Of a stretch of DNA of 64,000 nucleotides, positions 9,068 to 18,999 are shown piece by piece. Numbering within the stretch: position 1 is the first letter of the stretch; each line of letters starts with the position of its first letter. A model generated the notes under the pieces. The model worked only from the letters and a program-made list of their open reading frames with translations. It made no database searches and was not told where the DNA came from. The DNA lies in the NCBI GenBank assembly GCA_035344155.1, contig DAORAL010000001.1:1-64000 (forward strand), given 5' to 3'. Both the position numbers and the translations under genes were made by a program. The DNA comes from UBA1845 sp002338715 (GTDB lineage: Bacteria > Planctomycetota > Phycisphaerae > UBA1845).

Positions 9068-10309
9068 TCAGGCCTGGGCAATCGTATCACCGAAAACCAC
9101 CGCACGCTTTTTCGGGGTGCCGGCTGACTCGTCCGCGATTTCCAGCACGACCAGCGTCACATCGTCGCGCGGATTAAGCGATCCGGACTCGGCATCCAGC
9201 GATTCGGCGAAGGAATGCACCAGCGCGTCGGCTGACAGATGGGCGATTTCGTTGAGCACGTTGCGATAGTGGCAATATTCGTCAGCGCGTTCTTTCGACT
9301 CGGCGAACCCGAGTTCGACACCGTCGCTGTAAAGGATGATCTTCTCACCCGGACGAAGCGTCACAGATTGCGTTTCGAAGTCCTGCTCGTCAAAAATCCC
9401 CAGCAGCCCCCCGCCCGACTTCAACTCCGTGAGACAACCATCGACCGAGCAATGGAACGGATACGGATGACCGGCTCGGGCAAACTGCAATTCGAGCGTC
9501 TTGATGTTGAGCAGCAAAAACCCAGCCGTCACAAACTGGCTGTTGGGCAGATGCTGCTCGACCAACTTCGAGTTCAACATGCCCAGCGTCTGACCCGGTG
9601 AGTAGATCGTGTAGCCCTGATCGTGAACGTTCTTGGAGGTCACCGCATTTTTGATGAACATCGTCAGCAGGCTGGCGGCCATCCCGTGCCCCACCGCGTC
9701 AGCGACATAAAACGCAACGTGATCTTCATCCACGCGATAGATGTCGTAGATGTCGCCCGAGACGAAAGTGGCTGGTCTGTACATCGCGGCAAAATGCGCC
9801 AGCCCCACGTTTTCCACGTGCTGCGGCAGGAACGCAGACTGCAACCGACCCGCCAACCGCATCTCCTGATCCACCTGGGCAAACTGCACGTTGAGCTGTT
9901 TGAACAACCGGTGCATGTTGGCCAGGTCGTTCTCCATCGAATGAACGCGGCGCTGATACAATTCAATCGTTGCCAACCGCCCCTGCAGTTCGTCGAGCGA
10001 CATGTCCACATCGGCATAATCGATGCAATGACCGTCGCAGTGATTCACGAACCCTTCCGATCCGCCCATGATGATCGTGGTCGTCGCACTCATGTCGACA
10101 TGGCGCACGAGATCACCGAAGGTTCCTCTCAAGGCGTCAGAAGCGCTATCCGGAGCCGACAACAGAAGCGCATCAAATGACTGATCCTTCGCCCGCGCCA
10201 AGGCGGACGCATAATCGGGGGAAACTTCGACGAAGTGACCGCGTCCACAGAGTTTCGTCTGAACGTCTGGCGCCAGTCGCTGCGCGGGATCAACCAAGAG
10301 AAGGTGCAT
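9068..10309 (-). CDS. SpoIIE/RsbU-type serine phosphatase with receiver-like N-terminus
   Basis: This 413-residue protein starts at the ATG at 10309, which has GAGGACC upstream; earlier in-frame starts lack this signal. Residues 1-110 resemble a degenerate response-regulator receiver domain (MHLLLVDPAQ start, LLLSAPDS). A coiled-coil linker follows at about 120-165. The PP2C-like SpoIIE domain at about 175-400 carries the metal motifs SGDIYDIY and VADAVGHGMAASLL, and DDVTLVVLE near the end. Proteins of this layout dephosphorylate anti-anti-sigma factors in partner-switching signalling. No anti-sigma or STAS gene is adjacent. The usual phosphoacceptor Asp environment is not clear, so regulation by phosphorylation is uncertain. 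Confidence 0.85.
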   Translation of the reverse strand: MHLLLVDPAQRLAPDVQTKLCGRGHFVEVSPDYASALARAKDQSFDALLLSAPDSASDALRGTFGDLVRHVDMSATTTIIMGGSEGFVNHCDGHCIDYADVDMSLDELQGRLATIELYQRRVHSMENDLANMHRLFKQLNVQFAQVDQEMRLAGRLQSAFLPQHVENVGLAHFAAMYRPATFVSGDIYDIYRVDEDHVAFYVADAVGHGMAASLLTMFIKNAVTSKNVHDQGYTIYSPGQTLGMLNSKLVEQHLPNSQFVTAGFLLLNIKTLELQFARAGHPYPFHCSVDGCLTELKSGGGLLGIFDEQDFETQSVTLRPGEKIILYSDGVELGFAESKERADEYCHYRNVLNEIAHLSADALVHSFAESLDAESGSLNPRDDVTLVVLEIADESAGTPKKRAVVFGDTIAQA

Positions 10310-10477
10310 CGCAGGGTCCTCGATTCGTTGCGCCGTATTGAATTGAACATCGCAACAATGTCGCGAAGGTGCCGACCGCCCGAAAAGGCGCTCAATCCGG
10401 CAAGACGAAAAACCTGTCATTTGCGAATCGACAGTTTCTCCACCCCCAATATACGGTTCAGAATGTGATTCGGCGGC

Positions 10478-11005
10478 TTATTGAACGTTGTTTAGGACGC
10501 TGTCGGGAAATTCGAGGACGTTGCCCTCTTCGACGCCAAGCTCTTTGAAGAGTCCAGCCCGAACTTCCAGCGCGTAGCGGTAGGGCGCATCGGAGTAGGT
10601 GTTTCGCTCGTCGTACGGTGCCATCGTCTTGATCGTGACGATCGTTCGATCTGAATTGACGAACGCAATGTCGAGCGGAACGGGCACGCGCCGCATCCAA
10701 AAACCCTGGCGCGTACTATTATCAGACTTAAAGATAAACAACATCCCGGGATACCGACCGTCGGGCAGCGTCTCGAGGCGCTTGGCTTCAACTTCCATGA
10801 AACCCAATGCCCGCTCGTTATCGGTCTTTGCAATCCAAGCCGCAAATTTCTCATCGCCAATCGTCAGGTCGGCTTGTTCCATCTGATCAAACCGGTCGGG
10901 ATCATCCGCGCCTGGCGGGGTGCAACCCGCAAGCGGCGCAATCAGACACGCGCCGAGAATGATCGTTCCGAATCTCTGTGTTCGCTTTGAATGCGGCGTG
11001 TGCAT
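10478..11005 (-). CDS. DUF192 lipoprotein
   Basis: The 175-residue product has a lipoprotein signal peptide (basic RTQR, hydrophobic stretch, then lipobox LAGC at about residues 25-28) and a DUF192 domain. Family motifs visible are ERALGFMEVE, GMLFIFK, FWMRRVPVPLDIAFV and YALEVRAGLFKELGVEEGN. DUF192 proteins are small beta-rich envelope proteins of unknown biochemical role. It follows gatB by 15 bp on the same strand and is probably translated from the same message, although no functional link to tRNA amidation is evident. Confidence 0.85.
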   Translation of the reverse strand: MHTPHSKRTQRFGTIILGACLIAPLAGCTPPGADDPDRFDQMEQADLTIGDEKFAAWIAKTDNERALGFMEVEAKRLETLPDGRYPGMLFIFKSDNSTRQGFWMRRVPVPLDIAFVNSDRTIVTIKTMAPYDERNTYSDAPYRYALEVRAGLFKELGVEEGNVLEFPDSVLNNVQ

Positions 11006-11020
11006 GAATGACCTCGCTCG

Positions 11021-12517
11021 CTAACCGGCTTGCATCTCTTTGATCTTCGCGGCGATCAACTGCCCGACAATCTTGGGATCGGCTTTACCACCGGAAATCT
11101 GCATGACCTTGCCCGTCAGGAAACCCGGAGCCGCCTTCGCTTTCTTCGGATTGCTCAATGCGTCCTGAACAGCCCCGGCATTGTCTTTGAAAACCTGCTC
11201 GACCCATGCTGACATCTGCCCGACGTCCTGAACCTGGATGAGGTTGCGATCCTTGGCCATCTGCTCGAAGTCGACCTCGGCCGCGTCACCTTCCATCGCC
11301 TCCAAAAGCAAACGCTCGCCAGCCGACGCATTCACCACACCGTCTTCCAGCATGCGAACCAGCTGCCGCCAACTCGCCGCATTCGAAAGCACCGCACTGA
11401 CAGTCAAATCACGATCGTTCGCGGACTTCTTAGCCGCTCCCAGCATCAGCGACGTCATTCGCTTGGCCAACGTCTTGTCGCCATCGATCGCGGCATCAAA
11501 CAAATCGGCATCACCACGATCGGCGACGATCAAATCCGCATCGCCCGGAGACAATCCGAATTCCGAAACCAGTCGATCGCGCCGCACCGTCGGCGATTCG
11601 GGCAGTTCGCCGCGCACTTTCTCAACCCAGTCTGCCGACGTCGTGACCGGCATCAAATCGGGGTCGGGAAAATAACGGTAGTCGTGGGCGGCTTCCTTGC
11701 TGCGCTGATACTCCGTCATCTGTTTATCGGCATTCCACCCGCGGTTTTCGTTGGCGGCTTTTCCGAAGACGTAATTCTCATCGGAGAGCCAGTCCTGCAC
11801 CTGCCGCTGCGTTTCGTATTCGATCGCATCGCGAACCGCGCGGAAGCTGTTGAGGTTTTTGACTTCGGAAATCGGCGTGCGGTACACATCGCTGCCGCGG
11901 GTGATCTCGACGTTGATGTTGGGCTCGAAACGCATGTGCCCTTTTTGCATGCTGGCTTCGCTCACGCCGAGATAGACCGCGAGCTTTTGCAAACCGGTGC
12001 AAAAATCGAACGCCTCCTGCGCCGAGGCGATGTCCGGCTCTGTTACAATTTCGAGAAGCGGCGTCCCGGTTCGATTCAAGTCCACCAGCGAACAGCCCGG
12101 CACATCGTGCAGGTTCTTGCCCGCGTCCTCTTCGAGGTGCGCCCGGCGAATGCGGATGCGTTTCGACTCGCCGCCTTCGACATCGATGTCGCAGAAACCT
12201 TCATAACCCAGCGGCAGGTCGTATTGGCTGATCTGATAATTCTTGGGAAGGTCGGGGTAGTAATAACTCTTGCGATCCCACTTGGTAAATGCCGCGATTT
12301 TGCAGTTCATCGCGAGGGCGAACCGCACCGATGCCTCGTAGGCGGCTCGGTTCATCACCGGTAGCGCCCCGGGAAGCCCGAGGCAGACCGGGCAGGTGCG
12401 GCTATTGGGCTCCGCGCCAAACTCCAGCGCACACCCGCAAAACAGCTTGGTGCGCGTGGCCAGCTGCACATGAATTTCCAGGCCCACAATCGTCCTGGTC
12501 GTCAAACCGGCAACCAC
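11021..12517 (-). CDS. gatB: Asp/Glu-tRNA amidotransferase subunit B
   Basis: GatB binds and phosphorylates misacylated Glu-tRNA(Gln) or Asp-tRNA(Asn) and, with GatA and GatC, converts it to the amide form. The 498-residue length is typical. Visible family features are the start GLEIHVQLATRTKLFCGC with zinc-binding cysteines (CGCALEF...RTCPVCLGLPG), NRTGTPLLEIVTEPDI near 148, and FEPNINVEI. The C-terminal helical YqeY-like tail ends with PGFLTGKVMQISGGKADP. gatA and gatC are not in the window. Upstream sequence up to the divergent gene at 12686 is short and probably holds both promoters. Confidence 0.97.
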   Translation of the reverse strand: MVAGLTTRTIVGLEIHVQLATRTKLFCGCALEFGAEPNSRTCPVCLGLPGALPVMNRAAYEASVRFALAMNCKIAAFTKWDRKSYYYPDLPKNYQISQYDLPLGYEGFCDIDVEGGESKRIRIRRAHLEEDAGKNLHDVPGCSLVDLNRTGTPLLEIVTEPDIASAQEAFDFCTGLQKLAVYLGVSEASMQKGHMRFEPNINVEITRGSDVYRTPISEVKNLNSFRAVRDAIEYETQRQVQDWLSDENYVFGKAANENRGWNADKQMTEYQRSKEAAHDYRYFPDPDLMPVTTSADWVEKVRGELPESPTVRRDRLVSEFGLSPGDADLIVADRGDADLFDAAIDGDKTLAKRMTSLMLGAAKKSANDRDLTVSAVLSNAASWRQLVRMLEDGVVNASAGERLLLEAMEGDAAEVDFEQMAKDRNLIQVQDVGQMSAWVEQVFKDNAGAVQDALSNPKKAKAAPGFLTGKVMQISGGKADPKIVGQLIAAKIKEMQAG

Positions 12518-12685
12518 GTTCCATTCCCTTCCGCGCGGTACGAAAGTTCACCGCGACTTGCCTGCAACCAATGTTCTACGCTAGATTATCCGCAGGAGGC
12601 CGAATTTCGGCAAATTCACACCCGCTTTGGGTCAGCAATACGCCTCAAGACACCCGCAAATTAAGGCGACACACCTACTACCATT

Positions 12686-13435
12686 ATGGAATCTTTCAAA
12701 ACCGTATCAACCGTCGAACGAATCGTACGCAACGGAATCGTCACCGCCATGGTGATCGGATTCTCCGGATGGTCGTTTTATGACGGCTACGTTGGCTATC
12801 CACACGACAACCTCATGGAAGCCCGCAAGGAACTGCCAGCCGAGCAGCAGAAGTCAGCCACCATCAACGAGCTTGTGACCGAAGATGTCGCAAAGAGTCT
12901 TGAGAAAGGCGTGAACATAAAGGAGCTTTCCGAAAAATTTGGAGCGCCGGCATGGCGGGGCGATTTTGGTGGCGTGCACGAAAAAGCCGTGTGGTTTGGA
13001 CGCGGCGGCTCGCTCATCGCACTGGTCGACAAGATCGGCATCACGCGTACTGTCGAATGGAAATCGGGAAAGCACAAAGAGACTGACTTGTGGCTTCAAA
13101 AATTGATGGGCCTGGTGCTCGCACCGCTCGGCATCTTCATGCTGATTCGCCTGATCGCGATGTGCACCCGCGGCGCCGAGTTCTCAGATGAAGGTTTGAA
13201 ACCGTCGGGCCAAGCGCTCATCCCCTTCGATGCGATGATCGGCTGGGATGCGGAAACGTACAAAGACCGCGGGCAAATCACCCTCCAATACGAAACCGGA
13301 AGCGGCAAAGGCGAATACATCTTAGACGACTACAAACTCGCCGCCTTCAAAACCATCGTCAACGAAATCAGCAAGCGCAAACGTTTCGACAACCCCATCA
13401 AAGAAGAAGCACCACAAACAGAGAGCGGCACATGA
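12686..13435 (+). CDS. Two-span membrane protein of unknown function
   Basis: I do not recognise this 249-residue protein. It has an N-terminal hydrophobic helix (about residues 17-34, containing a GFSGWSFYDGY segment), a 110-residue extracytoplasmic or soluble part, a second hydrophobic helix (about 146-164, LMGLVLAPLGIFMLIRLIA), and a compact C-terminal domain (about 170-235) with alternating strands that could be PH-like (LIPFDAMIGWD; GEYILDDYKLAAFKTIVNEI). It ends in a charged tail. It is divergent from gatB and is followed by a large inverted repeat that could terminate transcription between it and fumC. Confidence 0.7.
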   Translation: MESFKTVSTVERIVRNGIVTAMVIGFSGWSFYDGYVGYPHDNLMEARKELPAEQQKSATINELVTEDVAKSLEKGVNIKELSEKFGAPAWRGDFGGVHEKAVWFGRGGSLIALVDKIGITRTVEWKSGKHKETDLWLQKLMGLVLAPLGIFMLIRLIAMCTRGAEFSDEGLKPSGQALIPFDAMIGWDAETYKDRGQITLQYETGSGKGEYILDDYKLAAFKTIVNEISKRKRFDNPIKEEAPQTESGT

Positions 13436-13437
13436 TC

Positions 13438-13510
13438 GTGCCACTGCTCTGTGAGCAGTGCTGAGCATAATCGTTTTCGTATTTCTTCACTGCTCACAGA
13501 GCAGTGGCAC
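13438..13510. repeat. Inverted pair of CACTGCTCTGTGAGCAGTG elements
   Basis: Two 23-bp arms containing CACTGCTCTGTGAGCAGTG (13438-13460 and, inverted, 13488-13510) are separated by 27 bp. Each arm is itself an imperfect palindrome, so the whole can fold as two small hairpins or one long one. The same pair recurs at 24612-24686. Here it separates two convergent genes. The right flank, GGCACGGCCCACCCTACA, occurs inverted at 18132-18149. Confidence 0.9.
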
Positions 13511-13536
13511 GGCCCACCCTACACATGGTCGTCGCG

Positions 13537-14928
13537 TTAATGCGGTTCGGTCATGTGCATCGCATTGAGCGCTTCCATCAGCACATCCTCGCCCAACACG
13601 CCCTGCTCCAACGCCACCTCGCGAACGGTTCGCCCTTTCGCATAGGCTTCTTTTGCAATCATCGCGGATTTGTCGTACCCGATGTGCGGCACCAAACTTG
13701 TGCACATCGCCAGCGACTGCTCCACCATCGACGCGCAGCGCTCCTTGTCGGCTTCGATGCCCGACACGCAGCGATCGGCAAACACCCGAGCCGCACTGGC
13801 CAACAACCGAATCGACTCCAGCATGTTGTGGGCGATCAGTGGCATCATCACGTTCAATTCGTAGTGCCCGTCGCGACATCCCATCATGATCGCGGTGTCA
13901 TTACCAATCACCTGAGCCGCGACCATCACGACCATTTCGCTCATCACCGGGTTGACCTTGCCCGGCATGATGCTGCTGCCCGGTTGCGTTTCCGGCACGC
14001 GGATTTCACCGATCCCGCAACGCGGACCGCTCGACAGCATGCGAATGTCGTTGGCCACCTTCGACATCGCCACCGCAATCGTCCGCAACTGACCACTGGC
14101 TTCACACACACCATCCTTCGACGCCTGCGCTTCAAAGTGATTCTCGGCTTCGACAAACGCGATGCCCGTCTCGCCAGCCAACCGCTCGCACACCGTCGAA
14201 CCGAACGCGGGGTGCGTGTTGATTCCAGTACCGACAGCCGTCCCGCCAATCGCCAATTCCGAAAGCGCCTTGATCGCCTTCTGGGCGCGCTTCACACTCA
14301 GATTCAACTGCGCCGCGTAACCACTGAACTCCTGCCCCAATCGAATCGGCGTGGCGTCCTGCAGGTGCGTTCTGCCAATCTTGACCGTGTCATCAAACGC
14401 GGTGGCTTTGCGCCCCAACTCCTGCGCCAACTGCTGAAGGGCTGGCACGAGATCATTTTTGATCGCTTCTGCCGCGGCAACGTGAATCGCCGTCGGAATC
14501 ACGTCGTTGGACGATTGCCCCATGTTGACGTGATCGTTCGGATGCACCGGATCACGGCTTCCAATCTGCCCACCGGAAAGTTCAATCGCGCGGTTGGAGA
14601 TCACCTCGTTGGTGTTCATGTTCGTGCTGGTGCCCGACCCGGTCTGAAAAACGTCGAGCACAAAATGGCGATCGAGTTTGCCTGCGATGACTTCCTCTGC
14701 CGCTTGCACGATGAGATTCATCCGCTTGGCATCGAGTCGACCCAACTCATGGTTGGTCTGAGCCGCTGCCCGCTTGATCAGCCCCATCGCCCGGATGAAC
14801 GATCGCCCAAACCGGTATCCACTGATCGGAAAGTTCTCCACCGCCCGCTGGGTCTGTGCGCCCCAATAGGCTTCGCTGGGCACGGTCATTTCGCCCATGC
14901 TGTCTTTTTCAATACGCGTATCGCTCAT
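13537..14928 (-). CDS. fumC: Class II fumarate hydratase
   Basis: This 463-residue enzyme interconverts fumarate and malate in the TCA cycle. It shows the superfamily signature GSSIMPGKVNP near residue 305. Other class II motifs are MSSFLNVN-like region MGQSSNDVIPTAIH, QTGSGTSTNMNTNEVI near 95, GRTHLQDATPIRLGQEF and ELNVMMPLIAHN. Class II enzymes need no iron-sulfur cluster. The start at 14928 (MSDTRIEKDSMG) has GGAG 8 bases upstream; an upstream in-frame ATG at 14997 lacks one. The gene is monocistronic, divergent from the ABC transporter, with a large inverted repeat just past its stop codon. Confidence 0.97.
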   Translation of the reverse strand: MSDTRIEKDSMGEMTVPSEAYWGAQTQRAVENFPISGYRFGRSFIRAMGLIKRAAAQTNHELGRLDAKRMNLIVQAAEEVIAGKLDRHFVLDVFQTGSGTSTNMNTNEVISNRAIELSGGQIGSRDPVHPNDHVNMGQSSNDVIPTAIHVAAAEAIKNDLVPALQQLAQELGRKATAFDDTVKIGRTHLQDATPIRLGQEFSGYAAQLNLSVKRAQKAIKALSELAIGGTAVGTGINTHPAFGSTVCERLAGETGIAFVEAENHFEAQASKDGVCEASGQLRTIAVAMSKVANDIRMLSSGPRCGIGEIRVPETQPGSSIMPGKVNPVMSEMVVMVAAQVIGNDTAIMMGCRDGHYELNVMMPLIAHNMLESIRLLASAARVFADRCVSGIEADKERCASMVEQSLAMCTSLVPHIGYDKSAMIAKEAYAKGRTVREVALEQGVLGEDVLMEALNAMHMTEPH

Positions 14929-15174
14929 CGCCTGGCTCCTATGTTGCTGACCACGGATCGAGTTTACCAACGGTGCATGTTCATACATCCGCCACAAACC
15001 CGCAACCCCCGGAAAGTAACGGGGCGTCGACTCTGCAAATCCCGTAACCTTGCTGGCCCGCAGGACTTCTGCTCCAATTCAAGCTCGTCGTGGTCGATAG
15101 AACAGGATCGGTTTACGATCCATCAAATTACGACCCAACTGGCGCAACGGACGTCTCTGAGCAACCAATCAAGC

Positions 15175-15948
<774 letters not shown>

Positions 15949-15973
15949 ACGCGAGACGAAAAAGAACTCAAAC

Positions 15974-18097
15974 ATGCTGATGAACCGGCGCATCTTAACG
16001 ATCTACACCAAGGAGCTCACCGAGCTTCTGCGCGATCGGCGCACCCTCATCGCCATGATCGTCGTCCCCATCGCCCTCTACCCGCTGCTCATCATCGGCT
16101 CCGTCCACTTACTCAGTGTTCAGGACGGTGAACGCAAGACCGAAAAGATGACCATCGGTATTCAATACGATCCCGAGTATCCCGAAGACAAGCAGCCAGC
16201 CGTCCGGCATCTTCAACGCCAACTGCGAACCGCCCGCAACATCATCCACGACAACCTCGACGACGAACCCGATAACGTCGTTTCAAACGGACTCATCAGC
16301 ATCGAGCGCATGGAGATCGTCGTCGTCAACGACGTCGAGCAAGCCGTCGCCCTTGGCGCGTGCCATGTCGGCGTCGTGTTTCAAACGGACGACGAACAGG
16401 AAGATCATCCCGCGCAGCAGCGCGTCATCATCAAGTACGACAAAGCCGAGCTGCGCAGCGAGTCAGCCGCCTCCCGCCTGCGCGACGTGTTCGACACCCT
16501 CTCGCGCAACCTGACGAAAGAAATCCTAATCCAGCAGAATCTCCCCTTCTGGATCCTCGACCCCATTCACGTCAGCGCCGAAAACGTCGCCACCCCGCAG
16601 AAAGTCGGCGGAATGCTGCTGGGCAGCATCGTCCCGCTCGTCCTCGTGCTCATGACCATCACCGGTGCGATCTATCCGGCCATCGATCTGACTGCCGGCG
16701 AACGCGAACGCGGCACCCTTGAAACATTGATCGTCTGCCCCGTTCCACCGGTGGAACTAATGACCGGTAAGTACCTCGTCGTCGCCACCGTCGCGATGAT
16801 GGGAGCGGCTCTTAACCTCATCAGCATGGGTGCGACGCTGCACTTCGGCGGATTCACCAAGATGATCAGCGCGTCGGGCGACACGGAACTGCCGCTGGAA
16901 GTGCTTCCCGTGATTCTCATCGTGCTCATACCGTTCGCGATGCTGTTCTCCGCCATCATGGTCGCGGTGTGCAGCTATGCCCGAACGTTTAAGGAAGCAC
17001 AGAACTACATCATGCCCGTCATCCTCGCGGCACTGATTCCCGGCGGGGTCGCGGCCATGCCCGGCACCGAACTTTCCGGCATCAATGCTTACGTCCCGGT
17101 GATGAACATGGTGCTGCTCGCCCGCGAGATGCTGCTCGGTCATTTCGAACTGCTGACCATCACCAAAGTCATGCTGAGTACCTGCGTCTATGCCGGGTCG
17201 GCTGTCATGGTCGCTTCGCACGTCTTCAGCACAGAAGCCGCCATCTTCGCAGACTCCGCATCGTTGAAAGCGAGCTTCTCGCGGCGGTTCATGCAACCGA
17301 CCACGCTCCCGACGTCCACGCTGGCGCTGATCACCACCGCGATCCTCTTTCCCGTGTGGATGTTCGTGCAGTTTTCCATTCAACCTACAGCCGACCAATC
17401 CGCGCTGCACACGTTTCAGATGACCGCATGGCTCATGCCCCTCGCGCTCGTGTTGGTCCCGGTCATGCTGCTCGCGTACTTCAAGGTGCAGATCGTTTCA
17501 GCGCTGGGCTTAAGCGGCGCGAAACCGCGCTACATCGTCGCCGCGATCCTGATCGGACTGGGCGGATGGATTCCCGCGCACGAATTGTTCGCCTTGCAAA
17601 ACACCATCAGCCCCGTGCCCAAAGCCATCCTCGAAAGCAACAACACGCTGATGAGCGCGTTTGAAAACCAGGGCCTCTGGGTGCCGCTGCTTTTGATCGC
17701 GGTCATACCAGCCGTCTGCGAAGAACTGTTTTTCCGAGGCTTTCTGCTAAGCGGATTGCGCAAGTCCACGAAGAAGTGGACCGCGATCATCATCGTGGCC
17801 TGCGTGTTTGCGATCTTTCATATCATCCTGATCAAGTTCGTCATCACTGCCGTCCTCGGCATCGTTCTCGGATACCTCTGCTGGCAATCGCGATCCATCT
17901 TCCCCTCAATCCTTGCCCACATGCTGCACAACGGCATCGCGGTATCGATCGCGTTTGTTCCCAGCATTGCCGAGAGAATGGGCCTCGACAGATTGGCGCC
18001 CACTGATCATTTGCCAGGGCACATTATCGCGATTGGCACTGCGATGGTGATTGCTGGTATAGCGATCGCGAAAAGTGATCGAGCGGAAGTGACGTAG
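15974..18097 (+). CDS. ABC-2 permease (NatB-like) fused to a CPBP intramembrane protease
   Basis: The first 420 residues of this 707-residue protein are an ABC-2 type permease: TM at about 25-45 (IAMIVVPIALYPLLIIGSVHLL), a large extracytoplasmic domain, then a six-helix block including TAGERERGTLETLIVCPV. The C-terminal part is a CPBP/CAAX-type membrane metalloprotease with EELFFRGF near 582, FAIFH near 615 and HMLHNG near 650, the expected Glu-Glu-Arg and two His motifs. The likely start is 15974; 15980 is also possible. The NatA-like ATPase is directly upstream. Coupling suggests export with processing of a peptide or lipid-linked substrate, which is an inference. The stop codon lies inside an octamer repeat. 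Confidence 0.88.
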   Translation: MLMNRRILTIYTKELTELLRDRRTLIAMIVVPIALYPLLIIGSVHLLSVQDGERKTEKMTIGIQYDPEYPEDKQPAVRHLQRQLRTARNIIHDNLDDEPDNVVSNGLISIERMEIVVVNDVEQAVALGACHVGVVFQTDDEQEDHPAQQRVIIKYDKAELRSESAASRLRDVFDTLSRNLTKEILIQQNLPFWILDPIHVSAENVATPQKVGGMLLGSIVPLVLVLMTITGAIYPAIDLTAGERERGTLETLIVCPVPPVELMTGKYLVVATVAMMGAALNLISMGATLHFGGFTKMISASGDTELPLEVLPVILIVLIPFAMLFSAIMVAVCSYARTFKEAQNYIMPVILAALIPGGVAAMPGTELSGINAYVPVMNMVLLAREMLLGHFELLTITKVMLSTCVYAGSAVMVASHVFSTEAAIFADSASLKASFSRRFMQPTTLPTSTLALITTAILFPVWMFVQFSIQPTADQSALHTFQMTAWLMPLALVLVPVMLLAYFKVQIVSALGLSGAKPRYIVAAILIGLGGWIPAHELFALQNTISPVPKAILESNNTLMSAFENQGLWVPLLLIAVIPAVCEELFFRGFLLSGLRKSTKKWTAIIIVACVFAIFHIILIKFVITAVLGIVLGYLCWQSRSIFPSILAHMLHNGIAVSIAFVPSIAERMGLDRLAPTDHLPGHIIAIGTAMVIAGIAIAKSDRAEVT

Positions 18098-18128
18098 TAA
18101 CGAAGTGACGAAGTGACGAAGTAACGAA
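18089..18128. repeat. Tandem GTRACGAA octamers
   Basis: Five consecutive 8-bp units (GTGACGTA, GTAACGAA, GTGACGAA, GTGACGAA, GTAACGAA). The first unit contains the TAG stop codon of the permease-protease gene, so the end of the protein is shaped by the repeat. Confidence 0.9.
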
Positions 18129-18174
18129 TCGATGTAGGGTGGGCCGTGCCCACCGCCGTAAGATTCAAACGCAT

Positions 18175-18298
18175 CCGTCATTCCCGCGCAGGCGGGAATC
18201 CAGGGGCAAAACGAAGTCAATCCAGGTGAGTACCGGCACCCGTGCTGCAAAGAGTGGACAAGCCAAACGCTACGCTTGGATAAAACTCGCTATAGACC
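18175..18298 (+). repeat. REP-like palindrome with conserved tail (copy A)
   Basis: The head CATTCCCGCGCAGGCGGGAAT is a perfect-stem palindrome, and it is followed by a tail of about 95 bp. The same head and tail, diverged, occur inverted at 35479-35600, and a tail fragment occurs at 37500-37552. Shared tail blocks are AATCCAGGGG, AAGTCA, AGTGG and AACGC..CG.TTGGAT. Confidence 0.8.
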
Positions 18299-18306
18299 CT
18301 TCGCGC

Positions 18307-18336
18307 ACAAAAAAACCCAGGTGCCGACCTGGGTTT
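18307..18336 (-). terminator. Rho-independent terminator
   Basis: A perfect 10-bp stem, AAACCCAGGT with ACCTGGGTTT around a CGGC loop, is followed on the minus strand by a run of Ts. It lies 30 bp past the stop of the small secreted protein gene. Confidence 0.85.
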
Positions 18337-18365
18337 GAAAAGTCTTTCAGTCGCGTGCATCAACC

Positions 18366-18809
18366 TTATGTGCCGGTCGGTCCGCTGATATTCCCAAGCA
18401 GGTCGGTCAACCCGCCAACATCACTTGGCAGTTGCGGATCGAGTCCGGCATTGATGCGGATCGCATTGTTCAAAAGCGTCAGCGCTGCATTGAGGTTCGT
18501 AAACAGCGTGTTGATCACTTCGATTTTGACTTCCTGCTCCAGCGTCAGTTCCGGTTCGATTTCGGTGATGTCCGGACCGGTGCGGATGCGATCGATCGTC
18601 TGGTTGTGACGCGTGTTGAAATCGGCGCGTGCACCGGCAACCACATTGCCCGGCGAACGAAGGGCCATCACACCCGGTGATGCGGTGTTCCAAGGCGCTT
18701 GGATGGCCGGCGTGACATCATCGCCCACAATCTGAGCCCGCTGAGCATTCGCTTCCGACGCGAACAATCCAAGCCCCAGAACCAAAACCATCGCCTTCAA
18801 AAATCGCAT
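18366..18809 (-). CDS. Small secreted protein of unknown function
   Basis: The 147-residue product has a Sec signal peptide (MRFLKAMVLVLGLGLFASEANA, cleavage expected after ANA near residue 22) and a soluble helical C-terminal half rich in Leu, Asn and Glu (TLEQEVKIEVINTLFTNLN). It contains no cysteine after the signal, so it is not a lipoprotein. GAAGGAG precedes the start. No family was recognised. The gene is monocistronic, with its own terminator downstream. Confidence 0.7.
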   Translation of the reverse strand: MRFLKAMVLVLGLGLFASEANAQRAQIVGDDVTPAIQAPWNTASPGVMALRSPGNVVAGARADFNTRHNQTIDRIRTGPDITEIEPELTLEQEVKIEVINTLFTNLNAALTLLNNAIRINAGLDPQLPSDVGGLTDLLGNISGPTGT

Positions 18810-18999
18810 CGCATCACTCCTTCGAGCAAACCATCCACATCCAAAACCGTCAGCCTAAAACCGGCCCAGCCGCCTTAAACCCTACAACATCTCCACCGGG
18901 CTGCATTGCTTTATATCGTCGACCAAGCTTCCAGTTCACCCCTAATTCCAGAAAAAACCGGGGAAATCTCACCTGGCAATACCCAAAAACGCCGCCAAA

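Noticed and set aside
13504..15174. Upstream extension of the ABC ATPase frame opposite fumC
   Set aside because: Conservation begins at MPIIRANQLRKSF (15175); the rest is the complement of fumC.
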